A stretch of 64,000 nt of DNA from Cristatella mucedo (GCA_009760855.2 WPIO01000012.1:1517501-1581500); one strand, 5' to 3'. Positions 24,155 to 34,650 are shown, counted from the first letter of the stretch. The notes: a model not told the origin generated them from the sequence alone. Made by a program: numbers and translations.

Positions 24155-25075
24155 GTGGGCGAGCGCTCGCGGCGGCCGCGGCGGCGTCGGCGTCGTTTCG
24201 GCTCGGCAACCGGCTGCGGCGGTTGGTCTTTGGCGGTCGCAGAATTCGCGCCGCGCCGTCGCGCGAGCGAGAGCGCATCTTCGACGTTTCGGAGCGTCGA
24301 AGATGCCCGCGGGGCTGCGCCGCCAGCTGCGGCCGTCGCGCGTGGGCGCAGCTCGGCGGCGGCTGCGGCGGCGGCTGCAGCCTTAGCGTCGCGTCGGAAA
24401 GGCGGGGCGCCGCCGGAACGCGACCGCCGGACTGGAATCGTGGCGTCCATTGTTCGACGGTCATAGAGGCCTTGAGTGCGGTTCTGACGCGCTCATTAGT
24501 GAGCTTTTGAGCCGGACGGCCGTCCTAAATTCGCATTTTCCGAAACCGACCGAGCGAGTTGGGTCGCTTCTGGGGAGGGGAGGAATATCTTCTCGGCGCG
24601 CGTGCGATCGCGACGTCGCCCGCTACGCTATTAGCCCACCGTCGGGCATTAGTCGGGTCGTCCGTCGACTGACCGTTGAGGAGGGACCGCGAGCGCAGCC
24701 GCTAATCGCGCCCGCAAGGGAGTTGTCTCCACTGCCACTGCCACCGCTCGGACCTCAGCCCGTCCGTCGGTGGGCTCTCGCCGCTATGGCTCGTCTGCTC
24801 CGACGGGTTCCCGTAGCTGACATGGTCATCGCGACGCGGTCCTTTCCTTGGCAGTCCCATATCGTAGTGTCGCCCGCGGTTCCCGGCATGCGTCGCTCGC
24901 TGGCGACACCGGCGACAGTCCGCAGTGCGTCCGACGGATGGTTGGACGGCTGAACGCCGATGATTCGATCGTGGCCACGCGAAAGCCACCGAAGCGAGAG
25001 ACGAGGACGCGTGCAGCGCGCGAAACGGCAACGCGACACGACCGGTTAGTTTGAGACCGTTCCTCGCCAGTTTCT

Positions 25076-25355
25076 TACGCAACGACAACTACTCTCCCAC
25101 TGCCGGCTATGGCACATCCTTTTCAGCGGTCCTGAGCTGCTACTTCTATGCTGCTCACTACCTCAACTGCTCTCCTGACTCTGCTATGCTTCCCACTTTC
25201 TCCTTGTTGCGTGATACGAAGTCTGTTGGCTACCGAATGCGCACCGAAAGCCGCTTAGGCTGTGAGTGCGCTATACAAAACTCTCCTGCGTAACACCCAC
25301 ATGTTCTTTATGACTTAGTGGAGTTACAGACGGAGATACATTGCATTACATTCCT
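25076..25355 (+). mobile_element. R3 interspersed repeat (unclassified, ~280 bp)
   Basis: It starts near 'acgcaacgacaactactctc' and ends 'cagacggagatacattgca'. It is closely similar along its length to 42247-42530, and its 3' third matches the reverse complements of 51840-51945 and 63020-63130. It contains 'gctgtgagtgcgctatacaa'. No tRNA-type boxes were seen. It is probably a non-autonomous retroposon. Confidence 0.8.
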
Positions 25356-26009
25356 TCTCTACGTAAAGCCGTAAGAGGATTCCTATCCGCACGACGCGCG
25401 AGCTACGCCGCTTGGGCGGCGGCGACGTCCCTACCCGGCGCTAACGAACTGACGAGTAATTTTTTTTACTGACCCACGCGCCATAAATTCGCCAAGCCGA
25501 GGTCGTTCGCTTAGCCTGCGCTCCAAGTCTTAAAAAAGTGCTGCGAGCCAAACGGGCTGGCGCAGACCACCAAGTCCGCGTCCTCTGTCGCGACCGACGC
25601 TGAGCGCCCGACGCAGAGCTTGGCAGCCGGCTCGAAACATTGCGCTCCGCTCGATTCCTTGCGTGCCGCTCTCCTTCTTCGCGATTTATTCAATCACTTT
25701 TATCTTGAAGCGGAGCGGAGAGTGCCGCGCGAGGCCGTGTGTGTGAGCAAACTGATCCCTATTGACTAACGACTTATTGCTGCACTCTGCAATATTTCGC
25801 TCGCCGGGCACGCTAAACGGCGCGACACATAGTGTGCCGCAGTCGCACTGAATTCGCAGGACGACATCAGCTTTCAGCGCCAGCTGTGGCGGCCCCGCAC
25901 AGCGGGCACGGGCAGACCGATCTTCGCTTTGCGCCGCCCGTGAAGCGGCGAGCACTGGCTCGCGCGCGCAGCCTCACGACCAGCGCGCGTACGTTCAGTA
26001 TTTAGGCGG

Positions 26010-26720
26010 GGCGTGCGGCGGTGCCGCCCCGCCCCGCCCCGCCCCGCCCCCCTCAGCATCGCCGTCGAGCGCTGAGCGCGCGCGCGCGCTATCGCGCGTC
26101 GTTCGACTGCCGACCGCGAGGGCGACCGGCTCAGCAGCCGACGCCGCCAACGGCTCCGGTTATCCGCCGACCGCCGACGCGCCAGTGCAGCTCGCGTTGC
26201 CGCGCGCGCGAGCGCCGTCGCCGCCGCTCGTGGTAGGATTTCACCTGAGATTGGAAAATCCAAGCAGAAGGGGACGGGCCCTCCTCCCATTCGGTCTCGC
26301 CTCTCGTTTTTTTGTCGTCGAAACCCGGAGACGCGACGAAATGCGACGACGCCGCAGCGCTCGAGTAGCAGCAGCAGTTTGTGAAGCGGGGGCCGCTCGG
26401 TGAGCGCCGCCGCAGCCGCCGCCGCACGAGCCATCCTCCGGACCGTCCCTGAGTCGCTTTGCATTCGCAGCGCTCGCGCGCGCGCGCGCGAGCGGGCTTT
26501 CGCATGCAGGACGTCGACCGCCAGCAGTGGCGCGCTCACGGGAGCCGGGCGGCGGCGGCGGCGGCGGTGCTGCGTTGCCAACTGCGCGCGCTCGTCCGCG
26601 CCGAGCCTTTCTTGTCGCGTGCCCGCTTCGGCCGGCGGCGACCCCGCCCCGCTCACCGCCCGCCGAAAACCCGCGCGAACGTCCGGCTGCTCAGGATCCG
26701 CTCTAAAAATGCGGTCGGAG
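26010..26720. promoter_or_regulatory. Intronic CpG-rich block
   Basis: High-GC sequence with a (CCCCG)n run at about 26026-26050, GCGC runs at 26077 and 26475, and GGC repeats near 26550. It could be an alternative promoter or enhancer. The 295-codon reverse-strand frame here is Arg/Ala-rich with no recognised family, so I do not call a gene. Confidence 0.3.
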
Positions 26721-26744
26721 TCGCGAGCTAAGCGCCCATCTAAA

Positions 26745-26870
26745 AAAGAAATACGATTCATTTATTTAGCGCTCCAAGAGAACTTAATCTCCATTCAGGC
26801 GCTTCAGACGTGCCGTGGGGTTTGAGCCCACGTCCTCGGCCAGACCTCGGTCGAGGCGGATGCGGGGCGC
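26745..26870 (-). mobile_element. tRNA-derived SINE, family S1
   Basis: The tail complement 'atttagcgctccaagagaac' and 'ttaatctccattcaggcgct' is followed by a B-box complement ('ggtttgagcccacgtcctcg'). The A-box end is degraded into GC-rich flank. Confidence 0.85.
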
Positions 26871-27287
26871 CGAGTCGCGGCGGGCGCGCGCGCTCCTGGC
26901 GAGGCGCTTACGAAGACTCCCTTTGCGTGCTCGCACTGGCCGCTCGGCGTAAATAAACATTCGCCACGGATCGCTAGGGCGCCTCGTTACGAACGAGTAA
27001 TCCACGCGCTAAAATGTCGGCAAAGAGTGCGGGCGCCGAGCACTGGAGGTTTACGCCGAATCCCAGGCTGCCCGGGCGCGGTTCTGTATTTATTTGTATG
27101 AAACTCGCTTTAGCGAGGGCCGCCGCCACCGCCGGGCGAGCGCTGCCGCAGTTGGACGACGCTGCCGCCGCACTTCTTACAAGCGCCGCCGCCGCCGCCG
27201 CCGCCCAGTCTTCTTCTTTCCACGCCGCTCGCTCGCGTTCAGCCCCCGCCGACGTCGTGCTTCACTGGCCCCGCGGCGCCGCTTGTG

Positions 27288-27462
27288 AATTGCTCACTAG
27301 GTAAGGCGGTTGCTTTTCATGACCTCGGCCCTGAGGTCGTGGGTTCGAATCCTGCGGTGGGCGATCCTTTATCGCCGCTGCAAGCGGTGGTGATAGCCGT
27401 CAAGGCTCTTCTGTTGCTATACAAAAAGAGGCTGTTAAATCAGCTTGTATTTATTTATTATA
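27288..27462 (+). mobile_element. tRNA-derived SINE, family S2
   Basis: A-box region 'gctcactaggtaaggcgg', B-box GGTTCGAATCC at 27341-27351. The body is 'gcaagcggtggtgatagccg' and the tail is 'tgctatacaaaaagaggctg' then 'ttaaatcagct'. It is one of the best-preserved S2 copies. Confidence 0.9.
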
Positions 27463-28345
27463 AGGCGCGCCCATCGAAGAGAGGCATTTGCGCCATCTTG
27501 AGATCGTTGATCGCCATCTTGAGATTGCCAAGATCGTTGCTTTCGAGGACATCTCGTACTCCTCCTCAAGCGCGCGAAAATTTCTCATAATTCCTTTAGT
27601 CGTAATCGATAATTCTATCGAGCGGGTGCGCCTCGAGAACGCTAACCTCGCGCTAGGGTCGCGGGTCCGCCGGCCGAGGCCGACTAGACGTTCGCCATCG
27701 CTAGTTGTTTACCTCCATCCAGCGCCGCTCGCTGTCCCGTGGGGGATTCGATGGCACCGACTTCACTCGAACGGCCGCTTTTGCTATGCGCTCGTTGGAA
27801 GAAGCGCCAGGCATATGTCGACGGGCACTTCCGCTACGTGCAGTCCTGCGAGCGCAGCCGTCGGCGCAGAGAATCGTACCGGAATGCCGTCGAAGCCGTC
27901 GGCGGCTTGGGTTTTAGCCTGCGACTTTACCGGGGGTCACCAGTGCAACTCCAAAGCCGCCGACGAGACATTTTATACTTTTTTTTTCTCACAGCGCTAT
28001 AATATCCCGCAAGTCTGCGAAAGGAAAGGTGGCGCTGCAGTGCAACTCTGGACGCCGAAGCGTCTCCGGGCGGTCGCTCGCGTCGGCCACCCGCACAGCA
28101 TACGTCGACGCCGCCGCCGCAGCGGCGGCGGCGTCGGCGTCGGCGTCGCGCCGTCCGGGCCGAGGTTCCTCCCGCGGGGCGCTCAACGCTCGGCGCGAGT
28201 CGTGACGAGCGCACCCGATACCGCCGAATTGCAATGCCGAATGGCGGCTGGCTGGCGACTCGAGGCGAGAGTGGGCGGGGCGCGCTCGAAATTTTTAGCG
28301 ACGCTCCCCTCTCAGCCTCGTCTCCAGCCCGGCCTCTGACAGAGA

Positions 28346-28346
<1 letters not shown>

Positions 28347-28380
<34 letters not shown>
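28347..28380. repeat. (GGC)11 repeat
   Basis: Uninterrupted trinucleotide run within Wnt11 intron 3. Confidence 0.95.
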
Positions 28381-28382
<2 letters not shown>

Positions 28383-28669
28383 ATCCACCGCGGAGCGACT
28401 AATCGAGGAGCGGCGGGCACCTGCGTCAACGCCGTCAGCGTCGTAGCACGCTCGACCCGAGACCCTCGGTCGAGAGCCGCTTCCGCGTAACTCCCGTCGC
28501 GGTCGCGAAAAAGCCCTCGAAATCCGCGCCTTCGGCGGAGGCGGTCACTCTCTTCGCTCTCACCAATCCGCTGCAACCCGCGGCCGGCGAACCACTCGCA
28601 CGCGAAACCCCGACGTTGCGGGACCGACGAGTTTCCGCCCTCGAACCAGGTGCGAGACGCCGGCTGGTC

Positions 28670-28780
28670 CAGCTAATACGGCGCCGTTTGTTCGTTCAGC
28701 AATGTCAGATCAGCTCTGGGCACAGTTCTGATAGCAGGAAGTTCAACGCGGTCGCCAGCTATGTTTACATTTACCTTAAA
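28670..28780 (+). repeat. Left terminal inverted repeat
   Basis: Pairs with 29617-29727. Landmarks are 'cagctaatacggcg', 'cagcaatgtcagatc' and 'tatgtttacatttacc'. Confidence 0.85.
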
Positions 28781-28799
28781 TAAACGCATGTTAACTATC

Positions 28800-28960
28800 T
28801 TTTTAGCTTACGGTTTAGGATTCTGCGTTTATTATTTAATGACTGCATGCTTTTAGGGTTTATGGCTTATGGTTTACTGATAAGAGATTGTGCAGTTTTT
28901 GCTTTGAGTTTTCAGGTTTAGAGTTTGGGTCTTAGGGTTTAGGGTTTAGTATTTACGTAT
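28800..28960 (+). repeat. Degenerate TTTAGGG-like repeats
   Basis: A block of T-rich, 'ggtttagg/gggtttag'-type sequence. Its best part at 28927-28951 has three near-perfect TTAGGGT units. Confidence 0.6.
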
Positions 28961-29039
28961 TAAAGAGAAACTCTAAATGGAAAAAATAACTAAACGTGCG
29001 TTTATCCCTACTAATGAAAGCGAGAAAGACCGCCCAACC

Positions 29040-29530
29040 TTCCGTCACGCGGCACTTCCGTCACGCGGCACTTCCGTCACGCGGCACTTCCGTCACGCGG
29101 CACTTCCGTCACGCGGCACTTCCGTCACGCGGCACTTCCGTCACGCGGCACTTCCGTCACGCGGCACTTCCGTCACGCGGCACTTCCGTCACGCGGCACT
29201 TCCGTCACGCGGCACTTCCGTCACGCGGCACTTCCGTCACGCTTCCGTCACGCGGCACTTCCGTCACGCGGCACTTCCGTCACGCGGCACTTCCGTCACG
29301 CGGCACTTCCGTCACGCGGCACTTCCGTCACGCGGCACTTCCGTCACGCGGCACTTCCGTCACGCGGCACTTCCGTCACGCGGCACTTCCGTCACGCGGC
29401 ACTTCCGTCACGCGGCACTTCCGTCACGCGGCACTTCCGTCACGCGGCACTTCCGTCACGCGGCACTTCCGTCACGCGGCACTTCCGTCACGCGGCACTT
29501 CCGTCACGCGGCACTTCCGTCACGCGGCAC
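29040..29530 (+). repeat. 16-bp minisatellite, 31 units
   Basis: The unit is TTCCGTCACGCGGCAC. 491 bp equals 31 units less a 5-bp deletion in the one at about 29232-29242; the other units appear identical. Each unit has three CpG. All forward frames are open because the unit contains no stop in any phase, so long frames over it are not genes. Confidence 0.98.
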
Positions 29531-29616
29531 GATGGCGACCAGTACTTCCGGGAGGAACATGTAATAGTCGCGTAAGTTTACTCAGCGAAGTGAAATTACC
29601 GGCAGTGAGCTCTAGT

Positions 29617-29727
29617 TTAACGTAAATATAAACATACGCTGGCTACCATGTTGAACAGCCTGCTATGAGCACTGCGCCCATAGCAGATCTGACATTGCTG
29701 TGTGAACAAATGACGCCGTATTAGCTG
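29617..29727 (-). repeat. Right terminal inverted repeat
   Basis: Reverse complement of 28670-28780 with about 18 differences; it ends 'cgccgtattagctg'. Confidence 0.85.
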
Positions 29728-30189
29728 AGTAGAGGTGTAGGCAGCAGCTCAGCGCGCACACGAACGCCCACGCGCCGCTCGTCTCGCGGGAGCAGCGGCT
29801 GCGCGCTAGAACAGGTGAAGAAGGCCGAACCGGTAGCTGGGTGAGGAGCAGCTTAGCGAGACGCGTAGCGCGAACGGGGCCTCTGGCGCGTTACGCACAC
29901 TAAGCTGGTACGCACCTGCGCCGGTCGTCAGTGGGCTCGCTGTGGGGGGCCGGCCGGCCGGCCGGCTGGCTGGCTGGCTCTGAACTCGTACTGTCACGCT
30001 TGCCATTGGCCGCCCCGTGCAGAGTATGGAGGTCTCGATCCCGCGCACGCAGCGTGGACTCCTAGCGTGGACGCCTGCGGCCCGTGCGGCCTCGTCAGTC
30101 TCGGAAGTCACGCAGCGGCGCAGCCAGCGCTGCAGGCGAGCATCGCAGCGGCGCAGCCGAGCGAGCGCCGCGCTTTCTCACCCTTTCTC

Positions 30190-30192
<3 letters not shown>

Positions 30193-30233
<41 letters not shown>

Positions 30234-30239
30234 CCCCCC
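30193..30239. repeat. (CT)n followed by poly-C
   Basis: About 39 bp of CT plus 8-9 C residues, 40 bp upstream of Wnt exon 4. It lies where the polypyrimidine tract would be, so repeat length may affect splicing. Confidence 0.95.
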
Positions 30240-30279
30240 GGCACTGAACCGGCCTTTCTGGCGGCGACGCACGTCGCAG

Positions 30280-30551
30280 GTCGCCCGGGACTCGAAGACG
30301 ACGCTGTGCAGGTGCCAGGGCGTTTCCGGCTCGTGCACCGTTAAGGCGTGCACGCACGAGGTCGACAAGGCCAAGATTGTCGGCACCATGAAGGACAAGT
30401 ACGGCAGAGCGGTACAGCTACGGAAGCGGCACACGCTGAGCGCGCTCGCCGCCGAGCTCGAGAGCGTCGCAGGCGAGCTGACTTATCATGGCTTGTCGCC
30501 CGACTACTGCCTTCCGGATCCGACCAGAGGATCGCAAGGCACGCGAGACAG
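30280..30551 (+). CDS. wnt11: Wnt11-like exon 4: palmitoleoylation site segment
   Basis: The acceptor is 'cacgtcgcag' (AG at 30278-30279), phase 0. The exon reads VARDSKTTLCRCQGVSGSCT, then VKACTHEVDKAKIVGTMKDK, YGRAVQL, LSPDYCLP and GSQGTRDR, ending AG before the consensus donor GTGAGT (30552). 'C.C.GVSGSC' contains the serine that Porcupine acylates in Wnts. Two positions deviate from the usual CKCHG...KTCW: Gln replaces His and Thr replaces Trp. The SPD(Y/F)C...G(T)xDR spacing matches Wnt11. Confidence 0.95.
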
Positions 30552-31954
30552 GTGAGTAGGCCGCCCACACCGCCGCCTCGCGACGCGGCCACTCGGTCGT
30601 TCTCCGGGCGCTTGCCGCTGGCCCCTCGTCTTGCACAGCGGACGCTTCGAAGAGACTAGGAGACAGTTAATTCTTCTTACGCGACCCTGCCACCGCCGCT
30701 GCTGACGGCTGGAGCATTTAGGCTTGGCGCATCTTGCTTAGACGCGGCGTCATTCTCCGTCTCGGTGCTGTTGACACTCGCATCACTCCGGGGTAGCGGG
30801 AGGAAGGCGGTGCTGCGTCACACGCAGGACTACGATCCGGGTTGTCCGGCGACAGGAAGTGAGTCCGGAAAATGAAGGGATATTTGCTGAAGCGCTCACT
30901 GGAGCGCTCACTCGCTCGAGCGAGAATCTTTGCCGTGCTGCGGGCTTTTCCAACTGCGGGCGACACGTCGCACTCATCATACAACGGCGGAACACTAGGA
31001 ATGATGGTCACGATGGTGCAGTCCAAATCTGTAAGGATTCAGCAATAATAAGTCTTTTGCATTGCACCCTAGGGTTTTTTGCATCGCTACTCAGGCGCTG
31101 TTCGACACGCGCTGCAAGAGAAGAGAAATAGCCAATAGTTGACCGAAGCTTTCTGCTTCCTGCTTCCGGCGAGGCTGTACAAGCACTTGAGAGCACGTGC
31201 GGCCACTGGTTAGAGGGAGCCGAAGTTCCTAAAGCTCTCCAAGTCGTGCACAGGGAAACAAAGCAAGCGGGGCCGGGGGGAGAGAAAGGTAGGTTCGCTG
31301 GGATGCTATACGAAACATGTCACTATTGCCTTTAGTCACGGCATGCACAGATTAAAAATTTGTAGCCGCATAAGGGACTGGTGAATCGACTATAGCAAAG
31401 GTAACTTGTATAGCGTAGGTTTTCAGCTTGTTTGACGTGATGTCGAGCGGCAGCAATGTCACGCGACGTCGGGCGGCGGTGAGTTCCGAGCTGAGGCAGC
31501 GAGGTCTCCGAGGGATTCGAAGCTAGTCGGAGGCACACGCAATAGACCGGAGCCAGAAGAGCGGAGAGGGGCTGAAGTGAAACGAATTCATCTCAGGCTC
31601 AGCTGGAGCAAGAGAATGGAGGGATCTCAAGGTGAGCTACACAGAGCTCTCAATGTGAGCTACACAACGCTCCTATGCTGCTCGATACTACGCTGCCTTT
31701 CCGCGAGCATACTGGCTGGCGGTGTGTTTCGGAAGTGGGCGGAGTTCCGAGAGCTGAACGTGCAGGAAAGACCGCTAAGGGGATTGCTGGGCAACTTAAC
31801 CGTTTAAACTAGTTCTTTTGGCTGATATACAGCTCGATGCTCAGCACGGGTATACGGGCCGTGGCATGTCGCTAGTAAGGACAACGCGGCTTGCAGCTTC
31901 AGGTCGTTCCTCGTTGCTCTAGCACGAAAGCTAGCGGCGAGGCTTAATAAACGG

Positions 31955-32072
31955 AAATCCGCCGAGTCCGCAGGTCCTCCCTCCCCCTCTCCCTCGTAAG
32001 TCCGCAGGTCCTCCCTCCCCCTCTCCCGCGTAAGTCCGCAGGTCCTCTCCCTCCCCCTCTCCCGCGTAAGTT
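31955..32072 (+). repeat. Tandem repeat, three ~34-bp C-rich units
   Basis: Three copies of 'gtccgcaggtcctccctccc' plus 'cctctcccgcgtaa'. Each junction reads GTAAGT(C/T), so every unit carries a donor-like hexamer next to a pyrimidine tract. Confidence 0.85.
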
Positions 32073-32780
32073 CAACAGACCTCCCGGTTGGCCGCGACGA
32101 TTATAGGGACCCAGCTTGGAGGTCTAGTATTCATAAAAGTTACTTAAATCTTAAATATTGGTGTGGCGTTTCTAGAGGCTTGCTGGCTTCGATGGTTCAC
32201 GATGCTTTTTTTTTACAGAAGGGCTTCTTCACTTCTTTCAAGGGCGGCTAGAAAAGCTGTTGCAGCGGCACGCAACTTCCGCCCGCTCGTTCAGTGGCGC
32301 TTTCCAGAGGGGATGCTGTTCTACTAGTTGGGATCATATTTTTAGCGTTACTAAATAAGTAGCTCTCTTTAGACAGATTCAAATGTGCCCGCCAGGCAGC
32401 GCCTTTGGTAGGCTCGCTGCCTCAGAGGCTCTCCAAAAAGAGGCTACGAATTTCTTCTCAGCTCGCTGCCTCAGAAGCAGCAAGCGGCCCGGCGGCCCGT
32501 TCTGGTGGAGCTAAACTAAGCGGACAAAGCACCCAAAATTCTCCAAGCGAATTTATGCACGGCCGAAGAGCTTGCTCGAGCAGATTTCAAAGACAAGTCC
32601 TCGACCTCGCGTCTCACGAGCCTCGATGCCGAGGGATTTAGTTCCCTCTCCGCGCGTAAGAAAATCGCGGCTACTCCCTTTAGCCAGCGCCGCCACCGAC
32701 GACCTTCGCTAACTCGCAATGTCCGGAAGAGGAGCAAAGCAGAGCAAGAGGCTGCCCGGCGCATGCGCCGCTCTAGCAGC

Positions 32781-32798
32781 GGGGGGGGGGGGGGGGGG
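32781..32798. repeat. G18 homopolymer
   Basis: Run of 18 G within a duplicated 'cgctctagcagcgggg' context (32767 and 32810). Confidence 0.9.
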
Positions 32799-33613
32799 CT
32801 GGGCGAAGGCCGCTCTAGCAGCGGGGGCGGGCGCGAACGAGCCCTCGAAGCTGGACACTCGACGAATGCCGCCGCCACCGCAGCGGCGACCGGCCGCTCG
32901 TTCTCAGGCCGATCGCTGCCGGTTCGGAAGACGTTAGTGGTTTATCGCGATACCACCTCGCCGCCACCTCGCCTTTTATTGCATCCGGGTGAGTTAGCCC
33001 TCCGAAGGCAACGAAGGGTGCGCTTCCGCAAAACTTCCGCCTTTCGTGTCGGTCGCTCCTCCCTTCCCCCTCGCCCGAGGACTGCGCTATCGCTTGCCGA
33101 GCGCCAGGACGTCCCGGCGGCCACTTTAACTAAGGGCTCCACTCTTTAAGCGTTTGCACAAGTTGGGCACGCCTGAGCGATTCTGCAGCCCCGTCAAGAG
33201 TGGGCGTCAGCAGGTGCCCGGCCGGCCGCCGCCAGCAAGCGGCGGTTCGCATCGGCCGGAAGCGATTCGCGGGAAGCTCGCAGCCGAAACCTGGCTTCCG
33301 CATCGGCGGGTCCCACGAACACCTGCGACGAAATGCAATCCATCCGAATGAAGCAGCACCGAGCTCCGGTAACGATTTCACTTTGCCAAGCGCTGCGAGT
33401 CCGGAGCTTCCGTCCGACATCACAGCGCTCCCCCCCCCGAGCGCCCGTTCTCAGAGAAATGAAAAACTACTTCGCCGTCCGCTAGTCGTCTCAGGAACGC
33501 GAGAGCGGAGCGATGTGGATTTTGTTAAATACCGCTCTGGGCTCGCACGACGTCGTGTAATTAATACGCATTCGCTATTCGAGCTTCTCGAAGCTGATAT
33601 TGAGCTTCACTTG

Positions 33614-33697
33614 CGGGATCGCAGTGTACTGTGCCTGGGGGATCGCAGTGTACTGTTTCTGGGGGATCGCAGTGTACTGTTTCTGGGGGATCGCAGT
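33614..33697 (+). repeat. 24-bp tandem repeat, ~3.5 units
   Basis: The unit is GATCGCAGTGTACTGTTTCTGGGG; the first copy has TGCC for TTTC. The period is a multiple of three, so frames stay open across it. Confidence 0.9.
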
Positions 33698-34559
33698 AAG
33701 TCGGCGCTCGGGCGGTACGTCGAAGTTCGCTTTCTCAAGAACTCTCGAGCTGAAGGCCATGACATTGGGAAGATGCACCACAAACTCGGCGCTGCCCAAT
33801 CATTACCGGAGTGTTCTCGCGAAGCCTATTCCTAGCGCTGGCAGTGGACTGGCAGTGGATCGCAGCCAGTTGTAGGACACCAACCCACCCGCTCTCTCTC
33901 CGCCCCCTTCGCTGCCACCTGCGATCGGCAGCGATGAGTGTCCGTTGCGTCCGAACTTTGGCATCGCCCCGAGACGCCGCTTCTGAAAGGAACGAAGCCG
34001 CCTCCGTCAGGTTCCGCTGGCACCGGACGACTAGCTCACGAGTGCCAAATGAATGAGCCACCCTTGGGCCGAGCAAGATTCGGCTCGCGATTTTCACTGT
34101 CTCCCCGCGGGCACCAGGTCTCTTTCCATTGTCGCACTTATCGGCACCGTCAGCCACAGGCGTCTACGTGTCTACGTTCGAGCGTTCGGCACCCTTGAGA
34201 CACGGCTTGCAGGCGGCGAGCTCTGGCGATCCGGTTCGGACGGTCGGGATCTGGTGGTGAACCCTAGCGAGCTTTGTACGCTGGCCCCCCCCCCCTCCAC
34301 CGGCGAGCTGCTTCGCTGGGGCGCTACAGAACGTCACGCCTACTTGGTCCTTCGCAGTCATCGGAGCCTACCGCTATGAAGCGACTGCTGACCCGGGAAA
34401 GCAGTGGGGTGGGTGGCAGTGAGGTGGTGGGAAGGGGCTGCTTGACAGTGCATAAAGGTCGCCGTATCGCCTTACTTTTGCCGCTATTTGATGGTTCTTC
34501 AATGGGCGCCGTGACAGTTCTCGGGACTCGCGCGTCCTCTCCCACCTTGTCACCACAGC

Positions 34560-34650
34560 CCCCGAAGCAGTGGCTGCAAAGGAGCAGCAGCAGCTGCTGC
34601 GCCGGTTGCAGCAGCAGCAGCAATTACACCAGCAGCAGCAGCGTTTATCG
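34560..34650 (+). repeat. (CAG)n-rich stretch
   Basis: Imperfect CAG/CAA runs immediately before the acceptor of Wnt exon 5. Translated they would give poly-Gln or poly-Ser, but the reading-frame evidence puts them in the intron. Confidence 0.7.

Larger units (their letters stand above)
22480..24520. promoter_or_regulatory. CpG island around the Wnt11 first exons
   Basis: Dense CpG with (GGC)n at 22761-22807 and (GGGC)n at 22894-22929, immediately upstream of and over Wnt exons 1-3. No TATA box is convincing; the layout suggests a CpG-island promoter 5' of 23182. The transcription start cannot be placed. Confidence 0.6.
28670..29727. mobile_element. Inverted-repeat (foldback/MITE-like) element carrying a minisatellite
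   Basis: The ends 28670-28780 and 29617-29727 are inverted copies of each other. By hand alignment about 18 differences occur over about 110 positions (~84% identity), starting CAGCTAATACGGCG at the left and its complement at the right. The 1058-bp unit has no open frame for a transposase. Its interior holds TTTAGGG-like sequence (28800-28960) and the 16-bp minisatellite (29040-29530). No clear target-site duplication is visible at the ends. It is best described as a non-autonomous DNA-transposon-like or foldback element; the superfamily is unknown. Confidence 0.8.
24155..30279 (+). other. Wnt11-like intron 3
   Basis: 6125 bp. Contents in order: GC-rich Arg/Ala low-complexity sequence; the R3 repeat at 25076; a CpG-rich block at about 25.4-26.72 kb with a (CCCCG)n run near 26030; an S1 SINE at 26748; an S2 SINE at 27290; (GGC)n at 28347; the inverted-repeat element with minisatellite at 28670-29727; (GGCC)n/(GGCT)n at 29949; and (CT)n plus polyC at 30193-30239 ahead of exon 4. 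Confidence 0.85.

Noticed and set aside
23428-24510. A 360-codon + strand frame across Wnt exon 2 and beyond
   Set aside because: Only 23424-23662 is Wnt-like. The rest is a read-through of introns and the wrong frame of exon 3; splice phases give a better product.
25874-26761. A 295-codon - strand frame in Wnt11 intron 3
   Set aside because: Arg/Ala-rich with no domain. GC-rich DNA with few stops explains it.
27300-27360. A functional tRNA gene
   Set aside because: The B-box is canonical, but the same unit with body and tail is dispersed across the window, so it is an S2 SINE.
29040-29530. CRISPR array
   Set aside because: The repeats are head-to-tail without unique spacers, in an animal nuclear gene; this is a minisatellite.
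28977-29625. 195- and 209-codon repeat proteins over the minisatellite
   Set aside because: The 16-bp unit has no stop in any forward phase, so long frames arise automatically. The period is not a multiple of three.
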